Notes under the pieces: model-generated
What the model was told of the DNA's origin: nothing
The model's input: only the letters and a program-made list of their open reading frames with translations
The model's database searches: none
Program-made: the position numbers and the translations under genes
In this document: piece by piece, positions 46,558-55,625 of the stretch
Layout of the letters: each line of letters begins with the position of its first letter
How positions within the stretch are numbered: the stretch's first letter is position 1
NCBI RefSeq assembly: GCF_008041945.1
Contig: NZ_VKAD01000001.1
Location: 434,001 to 498,000 of the forward strand
DNA length: 64,000 nucleotides
From: Reinekea thalattae
Lineage (GTDB): Bacteria; Pseudomonadota; Gammaproteobacteria; Pseudomonadales; Natronospirillaceae
Direction: 5' to 3'

Positions 46558-48252
46558 GTGAATAATCGTTCATCGCTTCGTATTTTGATCGCTGATGATA
46601 ACGAAACCGATCGAATTATTCTCAATCGGATCGTTACCAGTGAAGGGCATGAAGTCGTTATGGCTAGTCATGGTGGTGAAGCATTACAGCAGTACCATGA
46701 CGCCCATCCAGACCTGATTTTGCTTGATGTGCTTATGCCCGTAATGGATGGGCTTGAAGTCGCTCGAAAAATTAGGCAATTTTCTGATCCAGAAAATTAT
46801 GTTCCTATTATCTTCCTGACATCGCTGATTGATCCTAATGCATTAGCCGAATGCCTAGACTGTGGCGGCGATGACTTTCTCTCCAAACCTTATGACCGCA
46901 CTATTTTAAAAGCGAAAATCAAAGCCTTTGGCCGCATGCGTTCGATGCAAGCAAAGCTTGGCGATCATAATCGTCAGTTGCTCATTGAACAGCAGGTCGC
47001 CAAAACTATCTTTGATCGAGTCGCTCATTCTGGCTGTCTTGAGTTAAGCAATATCAATTACAGTATTTCGCCATTATCGGTTTTTAATGGTGATACGGTT
47101 TTAGCAGAAAGAAAGCCCGATGGCGGAATGCATCTGTTTTTAGGTGACTTTACAGGTCATGGTTTGCCTGCAGCCATTGGTGCTATGCCATTGGCTGAAA
47201 TTTTCTATGGTATGACAGCCAAAGGCTTTTCCATGGAAGAAGTGTTACGAGAAATGAACAATAAGCTAAGTCAGGTGCTTCCAACCGGCATATTCTGTTG
47301 TGGCTGCTTTATTGGTATCGATTTTTACGAGCGAATTGCAACTCTATGGATTGGTGGTTTGCCGGACATCATTTGTTATCGTAGTAAAACTCAAGAGGCA
47401 GAGGTTTACGGTTCAGAAAATTTACCGCTTGGGATTTTAAGTGCCGAAAAATTTAATCCGAAATTTACCGGGTTATCGTTAGACTTTGGTGACGAGCTGT
47501 TTGTTTGGTCCGACGGTATTATTGAATCACGTAATGAGTTGGGTGAGTTTTTTGGCGAGCAACGGCTGCTGGATTGTTTTAATGACACGCCTCAAGAGTC
47601 TATATTCCATTCGATTTTAAATAGGGTTGAACAGTTTGTTGGGCAGGCCAATGCCGATGACGACTTAACCTTATTGAGCGTTAAAATGGTTGATATTGGC
47701 GAACTGGGTTTGCCAAATTATAAGAACCAGCGAGGTTCATTGGGAGGGCCGCTTGACTGGTCGCTTAGTTATACTTTGAGGCCTCTATCACTCAAAGCGT
47801 TTAACCCATTACCGTTAGTGCTTTCGATTATTACGGAAGTTGAAGGGCTGCGTAATTTAAGTGGTCAGCTATATACACTCATTGCTGAACTTTATACCAA
47901 TGCCTTGGATCATGGTGTGCTGGAATTGGATTCTGCTATTAAGGCGGCACCGAATGGCTTTGCTCAGTATTACCTAAAGCGTGAGCAACAGCTTGAAGCG
48001 GTCGATCAGGGCTATGTTTCATTCCATATTCATCATAAGCCGTTAAACGTTGGTGGCCGATTAACGCTGACTATTGAAGACAGCGGCAAAGGGTTCGATA
48101 TCGATCAGGTGCAGCAGCGCATGGAATCGAACATTAGTTATAGTGGTCGAGGCATTCCGTTGATCAAAGAGATTTGTGATGAGGTGGCCTATAGCTCAAC
48201 CGGTAATGCGGTATCGGTCGTGTTGACTTGGCCATTAGCCAGTACTGATTAA
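46558..48252 (+). CDS. hsbR: Response regulator with PP2C-type phosphatase and anti-sigma kinase domains, HsbR-like
   Basis: A 564-aa protein in three parts. The receiver domain has phospho-Asp57 (LILLDVLMPVMDG). A RsbU/SpoIIE-type PP2C phosphatase follows (LGDFTGHGLPAAIGA, then DELFVWSDGIIESRN and ADDDLTLLSVK). A C-terminal RsbW-like HATPase domain ends it (AELYTNALDHG, IEDSGKGFDI, SGRGIPLI). It can thus both dephosphorylate and phosphorylate a STAS partner, as HsbR does to HsbA in Pseudomonas. The start is GTG; the ribosome site is weak. Confidence 0.9.
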   Translation: MNNRSSLRILIADDNETDRIILNRIVTSEGHEVVMASHGGEALQQYHDAHPDLILLDVLMPVMDGLEVARKIRQFSDPENYVPIIFLTSLIDPNALAECLDCGGDDFLSKPYDRTILKAKIKAFGRMRSMQAKLGDHNRQLLIEQQVAKTIFDRVAHSGCLELSNINYSISPLSVFNGDTVLAERKPDGGMHLFLGDFTGHGLPAAIGAMPLAEIFYGMTAKGFSMEEVLREMNNKLSQVLPTGIFCCGCFIGIDFYERIATLWIGGLPDIICYRSKTQEAEVYGSENLPLGILSAEKFNPKFTGLSLDFGDELFVWSDGIIESRNELGEFFGEQRLLDCFNDTPQESIFHSILNRVEQFVGQANADDDLTLLSVKMVDIGELGLPNYKNQRGSLGGPLDWSLSYTLRPLSLKAFNPLPLVLSIITEVEGLRNLSGQLYTLIAELYTNALDHGVLELDSAIKAAPNGFAQYYLKREQQLEAVDQGYVSFHIHHKPLNVGGRLTLTIEDSGKGFDIDQVQQRMESNISYSGRGIPLIKEICDEVAYSSTGNAVSVVLTWPLASTD

Positions 48253-48405
48253 ATTAGCGGCCCTGTGAAAAATAAAACTCTGCAGTTATTTGAAGTAACG
48301 AATCCAACTTGAAATCGCACTATTAATCTAAAGTCGTGGGCCGAATACTAGAGATCACATTAGTAAAAAAGACCATCAATATTAAGTAGAAAACTAAGGT
48401 AAGTT

Positions 48406-48744
48406 ATGGCAATTATGTTGTTAGATCCACAGGTGATTGACGAACTAAAGGATTTACTCGAAGGCGAGTTCAAATTATTAGTCGACACCTATATTGAAGA
48501 CACTCAGAAAAACGTTGCTCTGTTACGTCAAGCGGTCGATGAATTAAATCCTGCAAAGATATATGCCATTGCTCATAGTATTAAGGGTGCCAGTTTAAAT
48601 TTAGGTGCCTTGTGGTTGAGCGAGCATTGCTTGCAGGTCGAAAAAGCCGCACGCGCCGACGATGCCTCCGTTGGTCAAAAATTGATAGATGATATTGAAA
48701 ATAAATCCTCGGAAACCTGCGATCTTTTATCAACTTATCTGTAG
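48406..48744 (+). CDS. hptB: Histidine phosphotransfer protein, HptB-like
   Basis: A 112-aa Hpt domain with phospho-His57 in AIAHSIKGASLNLGA. In Pseudomonas, HptB relays phosphate from several hybrid kinases to HsbR. Here it lies 153 nt after the HsbR-like gene, completing the module. AAGGTAAG precedes the ATG. The hybrid kinases that feed it are not evident in this window, the urea-type kinase being already paired with its own regulator. Confidence 0.87.
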   Translation: MAIMLLDPQVIDELKDLLEGEFKLLVDTYIEDTQKNVALLRQAVDELNPAKIYAIAHSIKGASLNLGALWLSEHCLQVEKAARADDASVGQKLIDDIENKSSETCDLLSTYL

Positions 48745-48972
48745 CTAATCAGCCACGCATAGATAGCTAGTTAAAATACAGAATGACTGAAAGGATTCGC
48801 TAGCTAAAATATTTGCTGGCTACACTGTCAAAAGCTCTAATCTGAGCTGCTCGTCCTATTAGGTAATCCGAATGTGCACTCGCACTTATGCGCTCTTTTT
48901 AGAGCGTCAGGCCTTGAGCGTTAGCTATGGTTTTAATCAGCAGTATTACTTTTTTTAATAAAAAAGCGAAAC

Positions 48973-48988
48973 TGGCCTTAGCTTTGCT
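48973..48988 (+). promoter_or_regulatory. Sigma-54 promoter of the fliK-flhB operon
   Basis: TGGCCT-N5-TTGCT with correct spacing, 38 nt before the fliK ATG. The 281-nt gap also contains a small hairpin near 48890-48905 (CGCTCT/AGAGCG); I see nothing else in it. Confidence 0.9.
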
Positions 48989-49025
48989 ATTCCAACCTAT
49001 AACGGAATTTCTAAGGTAGTTACCA

Positions 49026-51089
49026 ATGTTTCAATCGATGAGTTTGTTCTCTCTTTCTGCGGATGCGCAGCAAGGTGACTCAGCTGCGTCCATTGCAAGT
49101 GAGCCCAGTCAGTTGGCGACGAGCACGGCAGTGGATAGGTCAGAAAATGGCTTTCAGCAGCTGGTTTCAAATTATAATGAACAAGAAGGCTCGGCGATGG
49201 CTATGAAAAAGTTGGCCGCCGAAGTACAGAGTAACGTCCAAAAAAGCGGCGAAAGCTATCCCCATATTGCACAGAGTAGCGGTTCACCGACGGCTCTAAA
49301 TGAAGATGAGCTGCTGCAGAATATGGACAAAGAGAGTTTGATGTCATTTTTAATGGCAACCTCTGGCGTGCAAAAGCCTACGATGATTGACCCCGATGCC
49401 AGTCAGTTGCTCGTCGATGGTGACGCGCTCGAGATAATCGATATTGAAGCCGCCTCACAGTTGATTGATAGTGAGCTAGCGGATGAGGGGTTAACAGAAG
49501 AAGAGTTGGCCGAATTTGATTTATCTCTCTATGGCGAAGACAGAGAGGATCTGGATGACATAGCAGAGGATCTTGACGCTCGAGTAGCTCAGCTTGAAGC
49601 GTCGCTATTTATGGCAGCGCCAGGTGATAACAGCGCCGCTACACCTCTAAACCCTGTTTCTTCGCCTTTAGCTGAACATGCTATTACTGGTGGTTTAAAT
49701 CCAGAAGCAGTAAAGCTGGCTGATTTTTCTCCGAGTATGCTAGCTGATTCAGCAGGTTCTGAGCACGTGCAATTGGAGGGATTAGGTCTGCAAAAACAAA
49801 TTTTCTCAATTGATGAACGACCTACGGCTGTAGCCTCAGAGCAGCGGTTAAGTGAAATGCAGTTAAGTGAAATGCAGTTAAGTGAAATGCAGTTAAGTGA
49901 ATCGTCATTAGGTGAATCGTCATTAGGTGAAACGCCATTGGCTGAGCAGATGACAACCGAACAGCTCGAACAAAACTTAACAGGCAATGAAGAGGTTGAT
50001 TTGTTGGCGGAGTCGCCGGTTACGGTAGTTGCTAACAGCTCTGACCATTTACAGCCTTCACCGATCAGTACCGACGGCATTGTGTTGCAAGAGCCAGTTA
50101 AACTGGCAGCAGATGCACCGCTTGATGAGCAAGGCGATAATGCAGCTATAGCCGTAACATCGGAAAATGCTGAAATGCTGAATGCGACCAATACCGAATC
50201 GTTAGACGATACGCTTGTTGAGCAACCGCTAGAGAGCGATGTAGTGCCTGCTGCAACGCTGAGCGCAGCGCAGACTCTTGCTGCGGATGAAAAACGATTA
50301 TCGAATGATCGCTCAACATTGCAACAGGATGACGCAGTGTTGAGTTCGAGCAGTACCAAGGCTTCTCAAACAGCTGCTACTCAAACACTCAGTAGCGATG
50401 ACGCGCCAAGCTCTTTAAATGCATCGGTTGTCGACGGTAAGGTTCAGATTGATCCGGCTCAGAACTCCGCGGCAGGCGGAACGGCATCTGCTAGCGCAGA
50501 GTCCAATGATAGCTCGGATGCGACGCTGGATATCGACTTGGCGATGGATGCAGACAATCAGCCTGATAACGCTAAAAACGTACGCACAAGTTCTGATTTC
50601 TTTCGTGCTGAACAAACCCAACTAAAAGCGCCTTCTACAGTCGAGGGGCAGCAGTTACAGCAACAGCTAAATGAAGCCCTAAATAAGCCTGTTCGTTTAG
50701 TTGATGCCGCGTTTGATATGTCTGATCGTATTAAAACTATGCTTAATTCAGATGTGCAAACCGCAACGATCCGGCTTGATCCGCCAGAACTAGGTTCCAT
50801 GGAAGTTAAGGTTCATGTTCGTAATGAGCAAACTCAGGTTCAAATTGTCAGCTCGAATCCGCAGACTCGTGAAGCACTAGAGCAGCAAGCCGTTCGTTTA
50901 CGTGAAGCGTTGGCCGATCAGGGGATTAACCTTTCTAATTTAGATGTTTCAGACCAACAACCACAGGGCGGTTCTAGTGACGGTCGAGGTTCAAACCAGG
51001 GTGGCCAGGCGGCTGATGGCGCTGACTTTGACGCAGAAGTTGAAGTGACTACGCAGCGTACAATAGGTTTAGTTGACCAGTATGTTTAA
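49026..51089 (+). CDS. fliK: Flagellar hook-length control protein FliK
   Basis: A 687-aa secreted molecular ruler that sets hook length and switches export specificity via FlhB. The long N-terminal and central part is low-complexity, rich in Ser, Ala, Glu and Gln, as usual. The conserved C-terminal Flg_hook domain (about 560-660) shows ATIRLDPPELGSMEVKVHV and QAVRLREALADQGINLSNLDV. Residues about 275-305 are a tandem pentapeptide repeat. The final stretch is Gly-rich. Its own sigma-54 promoter lies just upstream. Confidence 0.95.
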   Translation: MFQSMSLFSLSADAQQGDSAASIASEPSQLATSTAVDRSENGFQQLVSNYNEQEGSAMAMKKLAAEVQSNVQKSGESYPHIAQSSGSPTALNEDELLQNMDKESLMSFLMATSGVQKPTMIDPDASQLLVDGDALEIIDIEAASQLIDSELADEGLTEEELAEFDLSLYGEDREDLDDIAEDLDARVAQLEASLFMAAPGDNSAATPLNPVSSPLAEHAITGGLNPEAVKLADFSPSMLADSAGSEHVQLEGLGLQKQIFSIDERPTAVASEQRLSEMQLSEMQLSEMQLSESSLGESSLGETPLAEQMTTEQLEQNLTGNEEVDLLAESPVTVVANSSDHLQPSPISTDGIVLQEPVKLAADAPLDEQGDNAAIAVTSENAEMLNATNTESLDDTLVEQPLESDVVPAATLSAAQTLAADEKRLSNDRSTLQQDDAVLSSSSTKASQTAATQTLSSDDAPSSLNASVVDGKVQIDPAQNSAAGGTASASAESNDSSDATLDIDLAMDADNQPDNAKNVRTSSDFFRAEQTQLKAPSTVEGQQLQQQLNEALNKPVRLVDAAFDMSDRIKTMLNSDVQTATIRLDPPELGSMEVKVHVRNEQTQVQIVSSNPQTREALEQQAVRLREALADQGINLSNLDVSDQQPQGGSSDGRGSNQGGQAADGADFDAEVEVTTQRTIGLVDQYV
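49848..49952 (+). repeat. 15-nt in-frame tandem repeat in fliK
   Basis: Three identical 15-nt units (TTAAGTGAAATGCAG) at 49848-49892 are followed by three diverged copies to 49937 and one more degenerate copy to 49952. They encode LSEMQ three times, then LSESS, LGESS, LGETP and LAEQM. Confidence 0.95.
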
Positions 51090-51245
51090 TTTTATGCCAT
51101 AATTCTGACGATTGGCCGTGCAGCGAACTAGCGTCGCCGCGGCTATTATTCTCAGGAGCCGCTAAACATAAGGCTCTAAGCTATACTGGTTAATAATGGT
51201 ATAGTGTTTGCTAAATCTAAAATGAGTACAGGGTAGGGTTGGATT

Positions 51246-51791
51246 ATGGCCGAAGAAGATGAATTAGAAACGCTGGAAGGTGAAGGTGAAGAAGGCGGTG
51301 GCGGCGGTGGTAAGCTAAAGCTAATTATTTTCATTGTACTGGGCGTGATCCTAGTTGCAGCGCTGTCTATGTTAGGCACTTGGTTTATGCTAAAGGATAA
51401 GCTGTCAGATCCGAGCGATATGGCTGTCGACGAAATTGAAATGGCCGACCCTGTGGTCACTGTTGACCAAGGTGAAGCGATGTATTTTGAAATGATACAG
51501 CCGTTTATTGTGAATTATGCCTTGGGTGGGCGCTCTCGATTTCTTCAGGTTGAACTGTCGCTGCTGACGCGAGATATTGAGGCATTAGATGCTGTTGAAA
51601 CACACAGTCCGCTCATCCGTAACAACCTGCTCGATGTGTTTAGTGTGCAAAATTTAGATGAACTTGTCAGCGCAGAGGGCAAGCAAAAATTAGCTGATGA
51701 GCTAACCGAGGCTATTCAAAGTATTTTGGATGTTGAAATAGGCCGACCTGGTATAGAAACCGTTCTGTACCGGAGTTTTGTTATTCAATAG
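51246..51791 (+). CDS. fliL: Flagellar basal-body associated protein FliL
   Basis: A 181-aa single-pass inner-membrane protein that supports stator function. An acidic, Gly-rich N-terminus precedes one membrane helix (about 27-48), then a periplasmic stomatin-like domain (YFEMIQPFIVNYALGG, LLTRDIEALDAV). It lies 156 nt after fliK and 9 nt before fliM. Confidence 0.95.
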   Translation: MAEEDELETLEGEGEEGGGGGGKLKLIIFIVLGVILVAALSMLGTWFMLKDKLSDPSDMAVDEIEMADPVVTVDQGEAMYFEMIQPFIVNYALGGRSRFLQVELSLLTRDIEALDAVETHSPLIRNNLLDVFSVQNLDELVSAEGKQKLADELTEAIQSILDVEIGRPGIETVLYRSFVIQ

Positions 51792-51800
51792 GGTGATCAA

Positions 51801-52844
51801 TTGCAAGATCTATTATCGCAAGACGAAATTGATGCGTTACTGCATGGTATTGATGACGGCGCTGTCGAAGAAGATGACGGCGCTGGTGCCGAAGGTGTTA
51901 AGTCCTACGACTTAACCACTGAGGATCGCATTGTCCGTGGTCGAATGCCGACCTTGGAAATGATTAACGAGCGCTTTGCTCGTTACACTCGTATCAGTAT
52001 GTTTAACTTTCTGCGCCGCAGTGCGGATGTGGCGACTGGCGGTATTCAGATCTTAAAATTTGGTGAATATGTTCACACCCTTTATGTTCCGACGAGCTTG
52101 AACCTAGTCAAGGTGCGACCATTACGCGGAACGGCGCTGTTTATTATGGACGCCAAGCTGGTTTTTAAATTGGTGGATAACTTCTTTGGTGGTGACGGCC
52201 GGCACGCAAAAATTGAAGGTCGAGAATTTACACCAACCGAAATTCGAGTCGTTCAGATGGTGCTTTCACAAGTATTCGTAGACATGAAAGAAGCTTGGGC
52301 TCCTGTTTTAGACATCGAGTTTGAATATGTCTCCAGCGAAGTTAACCCAGCAATGGCGAATATTGTTTCTCCAAGTGAAGTCTGTGTTGTCAGTACCTTC
52401 CATATTGAATTAGATGGCGGCGGCGGTGATCTGCACATGACGTTGCCGTATTCAATGATTGAGCCGGTTCGAGAAGTGCTAGATGCAGGTATGCAGTCGG
52501 ATGTTGACGAAGTTGATGAGCGCTGGATCGACTCGTTACGAACCGATATTTTGGATGCAACAGTACCGACCAATGCCGTCGTTGCAAAACGAAGAATTAA
52601 ATTACGAGACCTGGTGAATCTACAAGCCGGTGACATTATCCCGATTGAAATTCCAAATAAAATAACATTGACGGCCAACACCACGCCTATTTTTGAAACT
52701 AAGCTAGGCCAGTGTGGAGAGCATCTAGCCTTAAAAGTTGAGCACCCAACGATCAAGCCGAAACATGAAACCGGTGATATGAAATCCAGAATTATGGGAT
52801 TGCGTGAAAAGCAAAAAATGCAGTCTAAAGATGAAAAGGAATAA
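51801..52844 (+). CDS. fliM: Flagellar motor switch protein FliM
   Basis: A 347-aa C-ring protein that receives the CheY-P signal. The N-terminal CheY-binding peptide LLSQDEIDALLHG is intact, followed by the CheC-like middle domain and a SpoA-type C-terminus. The start codon is TTG with GGGTGA directly upstream. fliN follows after 3 nt. Confidence 0.97.
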   Translation: MQDLLSQDEIDALLHGIDDGAVEEDDGAGAEGVKSYDLTTEDRIVRGRMPTLEMINERFARYTRISMFNFLRRSADVATGGIQILKFGEYVHTLYVPTSLNLVKVRPLRGTALFIMDAKLVFKLVDNFFGGDGRHAKIEGREFTPTEIRVVQMVLSQVFVDMKEAWAPVLDIEFEYVSSEVNPAMANIVSPSEVCVVSTFHIELDGGGGDLHMTLPYSMIEPVREVLDAGMQSDVDEVDERWIDSLRTDILDATVPTNAVVAKRRIKLRDLVNLQAGDIIPIEIPNKITLTANTTPIFETKLGQCGEHLALKVEHPTIKPKHETGDMKSRIMGLREKQKMQSKDEKE

Positions 52845-52847
52845 GCC

Positions 52848-53315
52848 ATGAGCGATGATGATTTAAATAACGAAGGCAATGGTCAAATCGACGCCGATGC
52901 ATTGGCTAATGAAGTGGCCGAAGGTGCAGATAATCAAGATCTTGCTGATGAGTGGGCGGCCGCCATGGAAGAGTCTGGTGATTCCGAGCAGGAGGCCGAA
53001 CCGGCGCCATTAGAGCAATTTGAAGCTACTAAAAACGGCGAGTTTGATGAGAATAATCCGAATCTGGATGTTATTCTCGACATTCCTGTAACCATCTCGA
53101 TGGAAGTTGGTTCTACAGAAATTGCCATTCGTAATTTGCTGCAACTCAACCAAGGCAGTGTGATTGAATTAGATCGATTAGCCGGTGAACCACTGGATGT
53201 GTTGGTTAATGGTCAATTAATCGCCCACGGTGAGGTGGTTATGGTGAATGAAAAATTCGGTATTCGACTCACCGATGTAGTCAGCCAGCAAGAGCGTGTA
53301 CAGCGTTTGCGTTAA
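52848..53315 (+). CDS. fliN: Flagellar motor switch protein FliN
   Basis: A 155-aa switch protein. The N-terminal about 75 residues are acidic and variable; the SpoA domain (DIPVTISMEVGSTEIAIRNL, then LIAHGEVVMVNEKFGIRLT) is conserved. It forms a ring with FliM and FliG and binds FliH. Confidence 0.97.
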   Translation: MSDDDLNNEGNGQIDADALANEVAEGADNQDLADEWAAAMEESGDSEQEAEPAPLEQFEATKNGEFDENNPNLDVILDIPVTISMEVGSTEIAIRNLLQLNQGSVIELDRLAGEPLDVLVNGQLIAHGEVVMVNEKFGIRLTDVVSQQERVQRLR

Positions 53316-53347
53316 TATTAAAATTGAGCTTTGTTTATGATGGTATT

Positions 53348-53794
53348 ATGGGTAGGGTAGCTTGGTCGTTAATCGCCGTTTTGTTGATGACGAGCGTTTC
53401 CGCGGCCCCGATGAAGCCAGATTACAATCAGGATTTCGTTAAAGTTTTTTTAATGCTGATTGTGGTTGTGGTGATTATTTTTTGCAGCGCTTGGGTTATT
53501 CGACGAATATCGGGTGGCTTAGGTGTTCACCAAAAACATATCCGAGTACTATCGGTTATGCCTTTAAGTACGCGTGAAAAAATCATGCTGATTGAAGCGG
53601 CATCGGAGTATTTACTGATTGGCGTGACGCCTAATGGTATTCAGACATTGCATCGATTTGAACAGCCAATCGATGAGTCTGATAGCCAGATGCCAAGTCC
53701 ATTCGCTGATCGATTGAAAGGTATATTAAAAGGTTTAGATAGTGATCCATTGGCCAAGCACCGAAAATCATCAGACCCATCAAAAAAATCGTAG
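53348..53794 (+). CDS. fliO: Flagellar biosynthesis protein FliO
   Basis: A small inner-membrane protein needed for assembly of the FliP ring. One membrane helix ([19 protein letters not shown]) is followed by the cytoplasmic block [20 protein letters not shown]. The N-terminal hydrophobic stretch resembles a signal sequence. The start is uncertain: ATG at 53348 gives 148 aa, while a TTG at 53324 adds eight residues; neither has a strong ribosome site. It overlaps fliP by 53 nt. Confidence 0.88.
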   Translation: MGRVAWSLIAVLLMTSVSAAPMKPDYNQDFVKVFLMLIVVVVIIFCSAWVIRRISGGLGVHQKHIRVLSVMPLSTREKIMLIEAASEYLLIGVTPNGIQTLHRFEQPIDESDSQMPSPFADRLKGILKGLDSDPLAKHRKSSDPSKKS

Positions 53795-54554
53795 TTTAAC
53801 GAGCACTTGGCGTCTATGTTCACGCATTTTCGCTGTTCTGTGTTTATTCTTTTTTGCTGATTCTGCATACGCCAACGGCATTCCTGCCATTGCTGTAACA
53901 ACGACGCCTGATGGCGGTACGCAATACACCGTCACCATTCAAATTCTAGCCATTATGACGGCGCTGAGTTTTATCCCAGCGTTGTTAATTATGATGACTA
54001 GCTTTACACGTATTGTGGTCGTTTTTGCCATTCTTCGCCAAGCGATTGGTTTGCAATCAACACCCTCGAACCAAGTATTGATTGGCCTAGCGCTGTTCTT
54101 AACATTCTTTATTATGTCGCCGATCTTTAACCAAATAAACGCTGAGGCGATTCAGCCTTATATCGCAGAAGAAATGGCTCCGCTAGATGCAGTGAATACA
54201 GCCTTGGTGCCCTTAAAAAAATTCATGTTAGCTCAAACCCGTGAAAGTGATTTGATCCTGTTTCTAGAGCTTTCCGATCAGGTCGGTCAAATCGCTTCTC
54301 CAGAAGAAACACCGCTGACGGTATTGATGCCGGCTTTTGTGACCAGTGAACTTAAAACCGCCTTTCAGATTGGCTTTTTGTTATTTATTCCATTTTTAAT
54401 TATTGACTTGGTGATTGCATCTATACTGATGGCGATGGGTATGATGATGTTGTCGCCAATGATTATTTCTTTGCCGTTTAAAATTATGTTGTTCGTTCTT
54501 GTTGACGGCTGGGCCATGGTGATGGGTTCAGTTGCCGCTAGCTTTAACATGTAG
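53742..54554 (+). CDS. fliP: Flagellar export gate protein FliP
   Basis: A 270-aa core export-gate subunit. A cleavable-type signal segment (about 24-44) and membrane helices are visible; diagnostic blocks are [20 protein letters not shown] and [15 protein letters not shown]. The only usable start in the frame after the upstream stop is GTG at 53742, giving an unusual charged lead of about 20 residues before the signal segment and a 53-nt overlap with fliO. Confidence 0.93.
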   Translation: MIHWPSTENHQTHQKNRSLTSTWRLCSRIFAVLCLFFFADSAYANGIPAIAVTTTPDGGTQYTVTIQILAIMTALSFIPALLIMMTSFTRIVVVFAILRQAIGLQSTPSNQVLIGLALFLTFFIMSPIFNQINAEAIQPYIAEEMAPLDAVNTALVPLKKFMLAQTRESDLILFLELSDQVGQIASPEETPLTVLMPAFVTSELKTAFQIGFLLFIPFLIIDLVIASILMAMGMMMLSPMIISLPFKIMLFVLVDGWAMVMGSVAASFNM

Positions 54555-54565
54555 GGAGATGAGAC

Positions 54566-54835
54566 ATGAATGCATTTAGTATTGGAGATTTATTCTCTGA
54601 AGCGCTTTGGATCGTTGTCGTGATGGTTTGCATCATCATTATTCCAAGCCTCATCGTCGGTTTAGTGGTGGCTACCTTTCAAGCCGCAACGCAGATAAAC
54701 GAACAAACTTTGAGCTTTTTACCTCGACTATTAATTACGCTACTCATGGTAATTATGGCTGGACCCTTCTTAGTTAAAACCATGGTGGAATACGCCAATA
54801 ATATCTTCATCAATATCCCGATATTGATAGGTTAA
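54566..54835 (+). CDS. fliQ: Flagellar export gate protein FliQ
   Basis: An 89-aa protein with two membrane helices and the family block FQAATQINEQTLSFLPRL. GGGAGATGAG precedes the ATG. It lies 11 nt after fliP. Confidence 0.97.
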   Translation: MNAFSIGDLFSEALWIVVVMVCIIIIPSLIVGLVVATFQAATQINEQTLSFLPRLLITLLMVIMAGPFLVKTMVEYANNIFINIPILIG

Positions 54836-54839
54836 CAGC

Positions 54840-55616
54840 TTGTATTACGTTTCTAACGAAATTATCTCCAGTTGGGTTAGCCACTTTATGTGGCCGTTCT
54901 TTCGTATTAGTTCGTTTTTTCTTATTGTTCCTGTACTTGGCGCGCAGCTGATTCCCGCCCGTATTCGTATTACTTTGGCCTTTGTGATCACGGTACTTAT
55001 TTACCCGGTACTGCCGGATATGCCGATTATAGAAGCGGTTAATCTACAAACCTTTATCATCATATTCGAACAGATCATCATCGGTTCAACACTCGGCTTT
55101 GTCGTTTTTTTGCTTTTGCAGATTTATATCTTGGCGGGTCAGACTATCTCTATGCAGATGGGTCTCGGCTTTGCTTCAATGGTTGACCCAACGAATGGGG
55201 TTTCTGTCGCCGTGATATCGCAGTGGTATCAAGTTCTGGTGACGCTAGTCTATTTGTCGATTAACGGTCATCTGCTCACTTTGCAGGTTGTTGTTGAATC
55301 GTTTTATAGCATACCGATCGGTGACGGACTTTTTGCGACCACCGCATGGTTTGATTTATCGACCTTTGGCAGTTGGTTGTTCCGAGCCAGTTTGATGCTA
55401 GCGTTGCCAGCCATTAGTGCGTTATTGCTGGTTAACGTTGCTTTCGGTGTCATGACACGAGCTGCTCCGCAGTTAAATGTTTTTGCGCTTGGTTTTCCGA
55501 TTACCATGCTTGGTGGTTTAGTCATTGTTTGGGCTAGCTATTCAGCAGCATCAGAGTTGGTTGATCACTATCTAAATATTCATGTCGATTATATACGTCG
55601 ACTTATTGGTAACTAA
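54840..55616 (+). CDS. fliR: Flagellar export gate protein FliR
   Basis: A 258-aa export-gate subunit with about six membrane helices. Conserved blocks are FLIVPVLGAQLIPARIRI and SMQMGLGFASMVDP. The start appears to be TTG, 4 nt after fliQ, with no strong ribosome site, implying coupled translation. Confidence 0.95.
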   Translation: MYYVSNEIISSWVSHFMWPFFRISSFFLIVPVLGAQLIPARIRITLAFVITVLIYPVLPDMPIIEAVNLQTFIIIFEQIIIGSTLGFVVFLLLQIYILAGQTISMQMGLGFASMVDPTNGVSVAVISQWYQVLVTLVYLSINGHLLTLQVVVESFYSIPIGDGLFATTAWFDLSTFGSWLFRASLMLALPAISALLLVNVAFGVMTRAAPQLNVFALGFPITMLGGLVIVWASYSAASELVDHYLNIHVDYIRRLIGN

Positions 55617-55625
55617 GGAGGAGAG

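Noticed and set aside
49589-50359. A 256-codon open frame on the minus strand within fliK.
   Set aside because: It is the antisense of a low-complexity Ser/Glu/Ala-rich region, has Ser/Cys-rich composition typical of shadow frames, and no ribosome site; fliK is clearly real.
52253-52879. A 208-codon minus-strand frame within fliM.
   Set aside because: Shadow of the conserved fliM reading; Ser/Thr/Ile-rich with no family features.
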